A stretch of DNA of 64,000 bases, from assembly GCA_947069175.1 (NCBI GenBank), contig CAMTDV010000017.1:35845126-35909125 (forward strand), written 5' to 3'. This DNA is from Scalesia atractyloides (Eukaryota; Streptophyta; Magnoliopsida; Asterales; Asteraceae). The notes below the pieces were generated by a model, which was not told the DNA's origin, did no database searches, and saw only the letters and a list, made by a program, of their open reading frames with translations. Of this stretch, positions 44,664-54,520 are shown in pieces. Made by a program: the position numbers and the translations under genes. Within the stretch, counting starts at the first letter, position 1. Every line of letters begins with the position of its first letter.

Positions 44664-45866
44664 AGCCTTGAACCACAAGCCTGGCTTTGTTTTTTACAAC
44701 AATGCCTTTTTCATCAGTTTTATTTTAAAGACCCATTTGTACCAATTGGACATGTATCCTTTGGTAATGGAACAAGTTCCCAAACTTGTTGTTTTTTAAA
44801 CTGACAAAGCTCTTCTTGCATGGCTTCCACCCAACTGTTCCCTTTAAATACCTCCTGGTATTTGATAGGTAGATTAATGATAGAAAGCCAACAAATAGGC
44901 AGACATATGAAGTTTGGCTTCTTGTGAGTACTCCTGCATTGATGTCTCCTATTACTTGTTCTGGTGAATTTTATATGTGGAAGATAGTGTTCCTAGTGTA
45001 GGGAAGGATAGAATTTCGTGATGAAGGGCATAATTGGGAATTTTCTGGTAAAACCTTTGTTGCCATTGTGATATGGTCAACAGTGGTTTGGAATTGTGGT
45101 GGAGGGATTGGCCCAAGTAGGGAATTTGTTGTGGAGGATAGATCGGTGGTTTGACCACATGCATAATCAGTGGTTTGAGGTTGACTTTGGTCTACAGTGT
45201 TTCTAGTTGTTGTGGACTGGATTTTTTTTGCAGATGAACTCTATGGATCAGAATGGACTTTGTATTGAGATTGCATCTCAATGTCAAATCTGTAATCCTG
45301 TTGTGCTGCCTTTGGTTACTTCTTCAAAATTAAATTTATCAAGTTCAAAAAGTTCTGCTGGATTTTTAGGGATTTTTAAAGAGGAAAGTTCATTGAACTT
45401 TACATTCAAGGTTTCCTCTATAGTCATAGTCCTTGTGTTAAACACTTTATAGGCCTTGGCTGTATAAGAATATGCCAAGAAATATCCACAATCCACTTTG
45501 GCTGCAAATTTTGAAATCGAATATTTCAAATTCAATATAAAACATTGGCAACCAAATATTTTTAAAAAATGAGATTAATGGTTTTATTAGAACTCTGTTT
45601 TGAACATAACATGCATTATTCAAAGCTTCTGCCAAAAAGGACAATGAAGACCAGAATATGCAAGCATAGTTATTGCTGCTTCAATTAGAGTTCTGTTTTT
45701 ATTTTCAACAACCATATTTTGTTCCGGTGTTCTAGGAATACTGAATTGTCTCACTATTCCTTTTGACACACAGAAATCATAAAGCTCTTGATTTCTGAAT
45801 TCTGTCGCATTGTCACTTCTGAGAGACTTTACAGATAGATCATATTGTTGTTCAACTTTTATAATA
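44664..45866 (-). pseudogene. Copia integrase to RT N-terminus relic
   Basis: On the minus strand, from about 45866, it reads SLRSDNATEFRNQELYDFC, then IPRTPEQNMVVENKNRT, MNLKYSISKFAAKVDCGYFL (45535-45284), a low-complexity linker with MHVVKPPIYPPQQIPY (45164-44952), then EAMQEELCQFKKQQVWELVP and NKARLVVQG up to the Gypsy junction at 44664. The integrase N-terminal part is missing. Several frameshifts are present. Confidence 0.8.
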
Positions 45867-46379
45867 ATAAAAGCCGGTATAATAATAAACGTACAATATA
45901 CTTAGAAAAAAATCATAAGAAATACAAAGTCAATAACACAACCTGTTTATTCATGTCTAATTTCAACTTTAATCAAGTCTAAAATCACATAACTACATCG
46001 AATTTCAACTTTGATCATTTCTAAATGTCTAATTTCAATTTTAAAGTTTGAAGAAGAATTAAAAACTAACATTTACTCATGTTTAATTAATTAATTGCCC
46101 CAGCCTCTTCAACATTCGAACATAACTGTCCTTGTCCTTGAGTTACACTTTGTCAATCGTCCCTACTTCTATTCGAAAGTTAATTATATGTTCCTAAGTA
46201 CGGGTTGAACTCGATCATAACTCTTCAGTCCTTCGGTCCTTTTTTTATTTAGGTTGAGGTCTTTAATAATTGAAAAAATATATGAATTCCATTATATATT
46301 ATACCGAACCAAGTAACTAGGCTTAATTTTTAAACAATAAATATGTTTATTATGTAAAACATTTATATAATTTGTTTCT
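45867..46379. other. AT-rich intergenic DNA
   Basis: No gene was found. The junction at about 45866 begins with a TAATAATAAAA run and carries no element end I can name. Confidence 0.5.
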
Positions 46380-46382
46380 TAA

Positions 46383-46664
46383 GGGTGGTCAGAGTGGGCA
46401 CGTGATGGGTGCAAGTGATGAGTGATGGAACACAGTCGCAAGCCCTTCATCACACATTATAGAGCTTGAAGACATGATGTGTATCGCATGTGTGATAGGA
46501 GAATGTGTGTGTGGATTTGACTTTGGTGTTGAGGTGTTGAGTTTGTGATTGGGTGTGAGTGATGAGTGTTTACCGTTGCAAGTGTGATAGAGTAAAATGT
46601 GATGAAATGTGATGGAGTGAGGAATCAAATGATGTGTGATGAATGATGACCACCCTTTCCACCC
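46383..46664. mobile_element. Tourist-like (PIF/Harbinger) MITE
   Basis: The ends GGGTGGTCAGAGTGG and, on the opposite strand, GGGTGGAAAGGGTGGTCAT are inverted repeats. TAA is duplicated at 46380-46382 and 46665-46667. The 98-aa ORF across it is an artefact of the GTGATG-rich interior. Confidence 0.8.
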
Positions 46665-46667
46665 TAA

Positions 46668-47138
46668 GTAAAAAAAATACACCATATAGTTTTTTTCATA
46701 CCAATGGGGTCAACTTTTATTTTTTTTAAACCAATGATGTTAATCGTAAAGAAAATAACGGTTTCACTTGACATTTTCCTATTACACGCTGCTATATATT
46801 TACGGAAACTACATTGGTCTCGGGTGAGCCTGATATCACCTGGTTTGGAATATCAAATGTATTAGGAAATCTAATTTCTAAGTAAGTTAACTTATATATT
46901 ATCTTTTCAGATCAAATTTTACAAGCAAAAAGAAAATATGATTTATATTAGGGCTTTTTGTTGAGCAAATTGACCAAAGACAGCTTTAATTTGGGCTCAA
47001 AGTTAAATGAGGCAGCTCAATTCGGCTCGTTTATTCCAAACAAGCTGAGATTTGAACTCGATCTTGTCTCTCTTTTTTTTCAAATTTTTAAAGTTCATTA
47101 TTTTTCTCCATAAGTGCAAAATTTGTTAATAGTTTCAA
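46668..47138. other. AT-rich intergenic DNA
   Basis: No supported gene or repeat was found between the Tourist MITE and the Helitron end. Confidence 0.5.
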
Positions 47139-47468
47139 CTAGTCTTAAGTCACCCGCATTGCAGGGGGGCATAAAACCATGCTACAAGCATTGAGGGGCG
47201 GGGACATGAAACCATGATAAGTAGCAACCAAACGACGACTAAAACTGGGAAAACGTAAAAACACGAATTTCTAACACCAAATGACTTATGTGTAGAGTTG
47301 TCCAAACTGCTCGACGATCGCTCAAAAAATGCCCGAAAAATGCTCGTTCGATTCTCTCTCAGTTTGTAAATGAGCCGCTCGGCTCGGTTCGATTTGAAAA
47401 CGAGTCAAGCATGAGCAAAGGTCCGCTCGCTCGTCGATCGCTCGGTTTCGCTCGAATTATTTTTATTA

Positions 47469-47525
<57 letters not shown>

Positions 47526-48400
47526 TATAGATAAGTAGCCCAAGAAACATACTAGCCCAACTCTATACCAAAACCTAACCTTAATTCCTAATAATTCAAA
47601 TCAGCACCTAATCTCCTGCAACATACCTCCTGCCACATACCTCGTTGTTGCTCAAGTTCAACTCATACAGATGCGATAGAATCTCCTACCTCGCCGGCTA
47701 CTTCAAATCAGCAGATGTACAATCTCTTACCTCCTGCCACATACCTCGTTGCTGCTCATGTTCGATTGTTGAGGATCCAATCTTTTCTCACGGTACAATC
47801 TCCTACCTCAAACAATCTTTTCTCACGCTGCTGCTCATCTCGATTTTACTTCAATTTTGATTTCGGTGCTGAGAACATTTTTAGCATCATGATTTTAGTT
47901 ATATATTGCTTTTGTTAGTAAAGTGTTGGACATGTTTTAATTAAGTTAGGATTTGTTTTTGTTGAATGCAGCCTTGTAATAGTCTTGATTTAAGTTTTTT
48001 TTTGTGTTGTTACACATGTTTTAATTTCGGTACTAAGAAAAACCGAGCGAAAACGATCTGCTTGATTCAAATTCAATCCGAGAACGAGCATCACTTTTGT
48101 GCTCGGTTTTGCAAATTCGATCCGAGCACGAGCAGACCCTCGCTCGGATCGGATCGGCTCATGAACACCCCTACTTATGTGACGTAAAAAGTAGACGAAG
48201 TCAAATTTATACCAATACGTATTAGTAAGTGAAGAGGATAAAAAAACTCAAGAGACCAAATTTGACTACCAAACACCATGCTAAGTCACAACCAAATGAA
48301 AAACAACTTGAGGGACCAAATGTGACTATCAAACACCATGCCAAATAGCAACCGAATAACAAACAAATCCGAAAAAAGGCATATAACAAAAGGTAATAAA
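47139..48400 (-). mobile_element. Helitron-like 3' end with nested hAT
   Basis: On the minus strand the element ends in CTAG followed by a host T. About 12 bases inside is a short GC hairpin (CCCGC, loop ATT, GCAGGG with one bulged base on the plus strand). That is the Helitron 3' signature. Its body is interrupted by the hAT at 47293-48173. The 5' end was not located, so the right limit is a guess. Confidence 0.5.
47293..48173. mobile_element. Nonautonomous hAT element, 8-bp TSD
   Basis: CTTATGTG flanks both sides (47285-47292 and 48174-48181). The TIRs are TAGAGTTGTCCAAAC and, on the opposite strand, TAGGGGTGTTCATGAGCC. Both sub-termini are rich in GCTCG/CGAGC and GGATCGG-like repeats. A pure (TA)n tract lies at 47472-47521. 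No transposase was seen. Confidence 0.9.
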
Positions 48401-49912
48401 AAACTAAACGTATTTAAATTTTTTGACACAAATTAAAGTTTTATTAAAAAATGAGAAATCCTAGAATATACTATGCAAAAAAGAACACACAAAAACAAAA
48501 CACTTGATATTCCTCAATGTATTATGTTTTAACACACATAGAGAATAGGGGACAACGACCTTTAGTTGATGTAAAACTTGGGATTAGAAGGATCAAGTTT
48601 GGACTGCTGTTTGGTTTGTAACTTATAGATATAAAAAATGATTTATTTAAGTGAGCTTATTTTGCTTGAGCTTAGCTCATCTATAAATGAATTATTACAA
48701 GCAAGACTGGAGAATTAACCAACCCTAATTTTTGTACAAGTAAATATACTTGGTATATTATCATCAATCACACATAGTTGGTACTACATAATATGTTATC
48801 ATGAGCATTTATCATTTACAAAATCTTTTTTTTAAAATAATAAATTAATAAATAATTAAATAATCAAAATTGTACCTAATTTATAATAAAAACAATCCAA
48901 GAAGATCTTGTGTTTGATTTGAAATAATTGTGGTATATAATAAAAAATGGTCATCCTCGATGTTTTTATTTACATAAAAATGGTCAAAAGACTACAAACC
49001 CACTTTTCAATTGATGACTAAAAAGCAAACATATTGCTAATGAAGTCCCTTGATTGACTCCCAAATGTCAACACCTAACATTCTTGTTCACACAAACCGA
49101 CTCGGCTCCATCTAAGTTCCAACTCGGTATGGTATTGTAGTTAAATCGTTATTAGTTAAATCGTTATTTAAAAATTAAAAGTGAAGTTATAAATATGATA
49201 ACAATATTAATAAATAAAACTAAGTAATTCTAATAATGATAATAAAGAATCCAAACCCAATATTTTAGAACCGAAAAAAATAAAATTTCTTCAGAATTTT
49301 AACCACAATGGTTCAAGTTATCTAAGGACTATAACCAATGGTGTAAACACGGTAGATTTAAATAAGAGCCTATTGTCCGGAGTAAGGAAACGAGTCAAAT
49401 AAATACCTCTTAGAAAACCATAATGAAGGATAAAAGTTACAAAAGCTAAGAAGCTCAACATACCTCGAAAAAGCTTTACGTTAGAAATTATGATGAGAAA
49501 GCGACAAACTTTATGAATTATTGAAGAAGTGATTGAGCTTGTCGCTTCTTAACACTCGATGACTGAACGGTGAGTACGTTGCATTTTTAAGAGTGGGGCC
49601 GAAACTCTATGCATATAAGCAACAAGACAATAATTACTACATACGTGTTATGCCATATAATCACATAGTAATAAATTATCGCAAATAAAAACCATTATAA
49701 ATTGATTGTCGTTTTATTTTCAGATAAAAAGTTACGAGGTAGCGTAAAATTTGTTTTTTTATATATTAATATAGAAAGATCATATTACTTTATTACTTGG
49801 TTGCTTGAAAACCTTATAAAAAACAACACAAATACATATATTATTGTCATGTTAAAAAGTTGAGGGACCATTGAATTGAAGGTGAACACACGGAAGGGCA
49901 AGTTGATGAAAT
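48401..49912. other. AT-rich intergenic DNA
   Basis: No gene, RNA or clear repeat boundary is supported across about 1.5 kb. Confidence 0.45.
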
Positions 49913-50173
49913 CTATATTATTATACTGCCACATTTCCTTTTCACACTCAAGATATTTTTTAAAGCACTCATAAACATCCCACTTTTGGGTAGGTTTTCA
50001 TGGATATTGTTAACTTTACATATGATTTTGAAATCAATCAATAAATCACTCAAAATTCCCTTGATTTTAGCAAGGTATTGAGGACCAGGTGGGGTTTCTT
50101 TAATAACAAACATGAGATCATCTTTGAAGAGGAATAGGGGAACATTCATAGCTTCTGCGGTCAGAAAATGCAA
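49913..50173 (-). pseudogene. Exon-like ORF of unknown origin
   Basis: The minus-strand frame (86 aa) has a protein-like composition (NVPLFLFKDDLMFVIKE, then LAKIKGILSDLLIDFK). At its upstream side a pyrimidine-rich TTTGCATTTTCTGACCGCAG at about 50160-50179 looks like a 3' splice site before codons for KAMNVPLF. A possible GT donor lies near the end (GGCAGTATAA). No further exon was found nearby, so it may be a captured or relic exon. I do not recognise the family. Confidence 0.3.
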
Positions 50174-50273
50174 ACAAATATATTCATTAGAAAATAATTG
50201 ACCACCATCAATACCACATGTAAAACATTTAACTACAACTTTATATTAAAAAAATACATATATAGTTCATAAT

Positions 50274-50515
50274 TTTTTTAACAGCAAATTGAATCACTGA
50301 TAGACCACTAGAGTATCAATGTGCCACAAACGGAACCACCCGATCATATCCATCTCCATTAGGCTATAATGCATATACACCAATTCAGAAAAAACCTCAA
50401 TAAATTTGGGAGAAACCCCATTTTGAGAATCGAGCCTAGGACCTAATAGTCCCTAAGTCTTATTCCATATCCAAGATGCCATTAGGCTATAATACCATGG
50501 GCTATATTTAGCTCA
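50274..50515 (-). mobile_element. tRNA-derived SINE (probable)
   Basis: On the minus strand it has an A-box-like TAGCCTAATGG followed about 50 bases later by a B-box-like GGCTCGATTCTC. It ends at 50274 in GCTGTTAAAAAAA. Imperfect flanking copies (TAGTTCATA and TAGCTCATA) may be the target duplication. Confidence 0.5.
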
Positions 50516-51385
50516 TAGTAACAACAAAAGTCTACCACCTCCATCACTATCATCTTAAACACGGATCACACACGCAAATAACTTTCGTTATAATGAAAAG
50601 TAGCACCCATTAGGCGAACAACGTCTATATTTGTCCAAACATTGTTCCATACTCGCGATGTTAGATGCAAATTTCTGTTTAGGTTTGTTTGCGTGACATG
50701 AAATTTGAATATGTAATTGTCTACCCATGTTCAAAAAAAAGCTACATATATGTACATTCTTGATAATCATTATTCAATGAATTTCCAAAAATAAACCCAT
50801 AACAGATGGATAAAAGGCACTATGGACTTGTCATTTTGATGATAAATACATACGTGTATATGGACGGCAATGAAATGTATATATGTAATTGTTTACTTTT
50901 ATTTCTTTTGTAATTATTTTATTATGCTCTATAAATAGTAATAAATGTAGTATATATTACCTACCAACTACAAATTAAATATGAAAACAACAAATATAGA
51001 TAGATGCATAAGAAATGCATTTATGCATAAAGAAATGTTTGACTAAATTATATATAAAGTTAGTGATTTAATAAATGTGTTTAAAGAAATTAAAAAAAGT
51101 AGGAATCTATTATAATGTTGTGCTTAATCCTCCAATATCAGGCGGCAAAGTAAAGGCGATTTGGCCCTATCTTTTCTCTTATATGGTCATTGAATGGAGA
51201 GAGATGGTCCACATGAGCATTTCTTTTTGAAGGAGGTAAACCTTTTTCCAAATAATTTATCATTAAAGGTGGTTTTTTAATGTGTTGATTGGTTGAAATG
51301 ATTAAAATTTAACGTATAATGAACATTTATTTCGAAAAAATTATGATTGTACTGGAACAAAAGTTAACAGGATTAATATCATTAC
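50516..51385. other. AT-rich intergenic DNA
   Basis: No gene was found. Part of the long downstream flank of the TCP gene. Confidence 0.45.
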
Positions 51386-51628
51386 GGGGTGGGGGCGCCC
51401 CGTGAAGGTCTATTGTTTGTGGCTCATCACGTGTGGAACACCGTCGCCAGTCATGGTGACCACACATGAATTGTTACCGTTGAGTGCGGTGAGGGATGAA
51501 AGTGGCGAGTGCTGAAAAGTGGTGGACACTCCCATTAAAATACATCATTAGTGATGGAACCAAGTTCGATGACGTGGCAAAACATAATTAGGTCTGATAG
51601 TGATAAGAAAGTGAAGCACCCTCACCCC
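51386..51628. mobile_element. Tourist-like MITE
   Basis: GGGGTGGGGGCGC on the left pairs with GCACCCTCACCCC on the right (about 11 of 13). The flanking TAC and TAA could be a mutated 3-bp duplication. The interior resembles the GTGATG-rich MITE at 46383. Confidence 0.6.
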
Positions 51629-52560
51629 TAAACAATAATAGTTACCAAAAGATTATATTGTTTCAATAAAGTCATAATATTTTCTTTTTATTTTTATTAA
51701 ACGAGGACTTTCCTAATATTTTATCTAATAAAATCATTTAAGCTTCATGAGTTTCTATACTTGTATTTTTTTTCCATAATTGATTAAACTGAATAGCTTA
51801 AATGAAATAATTATAAAGCTTAAATAAAATTATGTTATACACTTATTTCAGAAAATAATAACCTCTGATTATTAACAAAGTTTCATGCATGTTTTGTTTA
51901 GGTTGCTTAATTTTTAAAATATATAAAAAAGTTCATAACAATTGATAAAAGAAACTTTGTTAGTGTTATACTGTTATGTAAATATGGATTGAATAATAAA
52001 ATTGTTTTTAAACTTATATCATCTATTATAATGTGATCTGTTTTTTAAACAATGCTAGAATCATTGTTTGATCTACAATTTCACTGGTTATTTTGTATTA
52101 ATGATGTTCGAAATTTTCCAAAAAAGAAAAACATATTACTAAATTCATCAATGATAAAAGTATTATAAATTCTGGTATGAAAAATCCCAAAACACATATC
52201 TATTTTCACTTGTACTACATGCAAAAGTGTTTGTACATTGCTATGAAAGATTATCTATTTGCTAATCAAAAATTTTAATTATGAAACACTTGCTTTTTAA
52301 TCATATTTCTTTGACAAAAATGCTTTGATTGGAACTAACAAACCAAATTTATAAATTATAATACTAAGCACAAATCAATATATCCTTCTATACAATCTCT
52401 CTTGAATCCCCCTACTATCCCTTTGGATCAAACCTACCAAATTACATTCACCACAATCAAAATATAAATTTCCAACAAAAATAAAAACAAGCATAATTAA
52501 ATAAAAATAGAACAAGATGATAATTAATTTAACCATATACCTCTTCAATTTCTTGGATTC
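51629..52560. other. AT-rich intergenic DNA
   Basis: Nothing supported; very AT-rich downstream flank of the TCP gene. Confidence 0.45.
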
Positions 52561-52754
52561 ATTCTTGGATCATCTTGTGATAATTAATCAATCACCATCA
52601 AAACCTGCAGTGAGTAAATGTAACACATTAACTTGTATGTACAATGCAGGTGTGTAAATAATCAAATAATGGAAAGAACATGTGAAATTTGATCAAGATA
52701 TTGTTTTGCTAATTTTAGAAATAAACTTAACCTAGCTAGATAGATAGATAGATC
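52561..52754 (-). other. Probable 3' UTR of the TCP gene, possible intron
   Basis: Downstream of the stop the minus strand has CTAGCTAG followed by GTTAAGTTT, a possible donor at about 52730. About 120 bases on is TTACTCACTGCAG followed by GTTTTGATGG, a possible acceptor at about 52608. A (GATA)4 microsatellite lies at 52736-52752. The splice call is inference only. Confidence 0.3.
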
Positions 52755-54113
52755 TCAAGTGGAATCATTTTGGTCTTCATCACCACTGTCAGTGGTTTGT
52801 GAATGATGTTGTTGCTGTTGTTGTTGATGGTGGTGATTTTGGTCTGAATTGATGTTCAGCCCGCCTCGGGAATATGCGTTTAGCGCAGCCAACATGCCTA
52901 AATTGCTATCACTCATTCCCAATCCCAAATGCTGGGATGGTTGTTGTTCTTGTTGCTGCTGTTGTTGGTTCATTAACATAGACCCTAGTTGTAGCGGATT
53001 TGTTCTTGAATTCTGTTGGAATTCGAGATTCCCACCTGGGATGTTGATTCTCGGGAGGAAATGCAATGGTGCTTGTAGCGTGTTTCCTCCGCCCAGAGTC
53101 TGGGCGGTGGGAAACGGCCACATCTGTTGTTGCTGATGTTGGTGTTGGGACTCTTGTCCCAAGCTACTACTACTAACACTAGTGGACATTGGCAACATCC
53201 ATAAGGTGTTGCCAGTGGCCGTAGTGGGAGAAGGAGCAACCGCCCACATGGCGGTTGCTGACATCATGCTCCCATGATGCCGCATAATATTGTTCCCGGA
53301 CGAAGGTCCGGGTTCCTGCGGCTTCCCCATTTCCATACCCGACTTAAAACTTTTATTCGATGGCGATTGCGATCCGTCGCCTTGATTCTGATTAGTCTCG
53401 TCTTTAAACAAATCTTCTCTATACCTTTTCCTCATGAAATTCTCAGTGGAATATCCGCCGTGGAACTGGTAAGCCGCCGACTTCGACGGCGGAGCGGAGA
53501 GAGTGGATCCGCTGCTACGCAGCGACACATTAAGCGTAGAAAAGTTCGCCGGAATAGTTCCGGTACCAGTAGCTGCAATAATTGCTGGCTCCGCCTGCTG
53601 CAACAGCCACTCAATTGTCTCTCCGTCTGACTTATGACCCAATTCTCTCGTCAGTTGAAAAACCCTAGCGGCACAAGTCGCCGGCATTCGAATTCTCCGG
53701 CCACGACCGTCAACTTTGGTGTGGCGGTCTTTCGTTGACCTTTTTGGAGGTACGGCAGTCACCGGCGCCGGAGCTTCCTTCACAAGATCTTCGGATCTGG
53801 TAGCGATTGCGAGAGATGGGTCAACGGTGGTGTTACCGGTGCCGGTGCCGGTGGTGGGTAGGTGGTGGTTGGAAGGTGAAGAGAGAGAAGACGACGCACC
53901 AGCAGTAGCACCACTAGTAGTAGTGGAAGTAGTAGTAGTATTAATGTTGGAAGGGTTAATTGAAATGGAGCCCATGAATGGGGTACCAGATCGGCCATCA
54001 AATGGGACCACCATGGGTTGGTGGTGGAGGTGGTGGGAGAGGTGGTGGTGGGGAGTGGTGGTGGAAGTGGGAGTGGTGTTTTGTTTATTATTGCTGTGCA
54101 AATCTGAATCCAT
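52755..54113 (-). CDS. TCP8: Class I TCP transcription factor, TCP8-like
   Basis: This intact single-exon ORF has 452 aa and ends at TGA. The N-terminus is rich in His, Thr and Ser. The TCP domain spans about residues 124-182: a basic region (KRSTKDRHTKVDGRGRRIRM), then helix-loop-helix including CAARVFQLTRELGHKSDGET and WLLQQAEPAIIAATGTG. It lacks the four-residue insertion of class II proteins, and the class I Cys147 is present; the preceding residue is Thr where Leu is usual. Conserved C-terminal blocks match Arabidopsis TCP8 as I know it: FMRKRYR (226-231), MWAVAPS (289-295), GNTLWMLP (301-308), MWPF, NPLQLGSML (372-380) and SDSNLGMLAALNAYSRGG (401-418). Poly-Gln and poly-His tracts follow. 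Class I TCPs bind GC-rich GTGGGNCC-like sites in the nucleus as dimers and control growth genes. TCP22/23 are the closest alternatives. The start is the first ATG after an in-frame stop region and gives MDSDLHSNN. Confidence 0.95.
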   Translation of the reverse strand: MDSDLHSNNKQNTTPTSTTTPHHHLSHHLHHQPMVVPFDGRSGTPFMGSISINPSNINTTTTSTTTSGATAGASSSLSSPSNHHLPTTGTGTGNTTVDPSLAIATRSEDLVKEAPAPVTAVPPKRSTKDRHTKVDGRGRRIRMPATCAARVFQLTRELGHKSDGETIEWLLQQAEPAIIAATGTGTIPANFSTLNVSLRSSGSTLSAPPSKSAAYQFHGGYSTENFMRKRYREDLFKDETNQNQGDGSQSPSNKSFKSGMEMGKPQEPGPSSGNNIMRHHGSMMSATAMWAVAPSPTTATGNTLWMLPMSTSVSSSSLGQESQHQHQQQQMWPFPTAQTLGGGNTLQAPLHFLPRINIPGGNLEFQQNSRTNPLQLGSMLMNQQQQQQEQQPSQHLGLGMSDSNLGMLAALNAYSRGGLNINSDQNHHHQQQQQQHHSQTTDSGDEDQNDST

Positions 54114-54520
54114 GTGGTCTTTTTGTTGTACTTTAAACTTCTTTCTATAAAAAGATAATTTTTTTTCGTGAGTGGTGGGTTCAAGGAGCCTGAAACATCT
54201 CTACCACCACCGCCACCAACACCACCAGTCTCCGCCGCCTGGGGGTGGGTAGTCAGAAAAAAAATAATAAAAAAAAGAGGGCCTAGAGAGAGGAAAACAG
54301 CTAGAGGAGTTGGAGTTTGTGGGGTTTCTGATTGACTCTTGTCTTTGTGTTTGCCCTATGGTTATTCTAGAGAAGAGAGAGAAGGGGTGGGGTGGGGTGG
54401 TGTGGGTGAGGGTAGGGGTAGGGGTACCTTGTTGGGAATTTTAAAAACAGTTTACACTTTTTCTCAAATTTTTTGGTTATCTTTTTAAAATTAACATATT
54501 ATATATATTACCTTTTGCTA
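54114..54520 (-). promoter_or_regulatory. TCP gene 5' region, pyrimidine-rich leader and G-run tract
   Basis: Upstream of the ATG the coding strand is C/T-rich, including a CTTCTCTCTCTTCTCT tract (Y-patch-like, 54367-54383). Beyond it the plus strand has seven runs of three or four G within 54384-54424. No convincing TATA box was found. A GGCCC-containing AGAGGGCCTAG at about 54277 resembles part of a TCP-binding site and could allow autoregulation; that is inference. Confidence 0.45.

Larger units (their letters stand above)
29915..45866 (-). mobile_element. SIRE-like Copia remnant split by a Gypsy element
   Basis: Minus-strand integrase, RT and RNase H pieces lie at 45866-44664 and 34188-32830, and an extra ORF lies at 31960-29950. 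The reading QGY / IQEEGIDYDETF is interrupted exactly at the Gypsy insertion (TATGT duplicated at 34184-34188 and 44659-44663). The element is truncated at about 45866 inside integrase and at about 29915; no LTR was found. The post-pol ORF points to the SIRE/Maximus lineage. Confidence 0.85.

Noticed and set aside
46389..46685. 98-aa minus-strand ORF in the Tourist MITE
   Set aside because: It spans TIR to TIR of a nonautonomous element with simple GTGATG-like sequence.
52849..54184. Other-frame ORFs over the TCP gene
   Set aside because: Shadows of the TCP coding sequence created by biased, repeat-rich codons.
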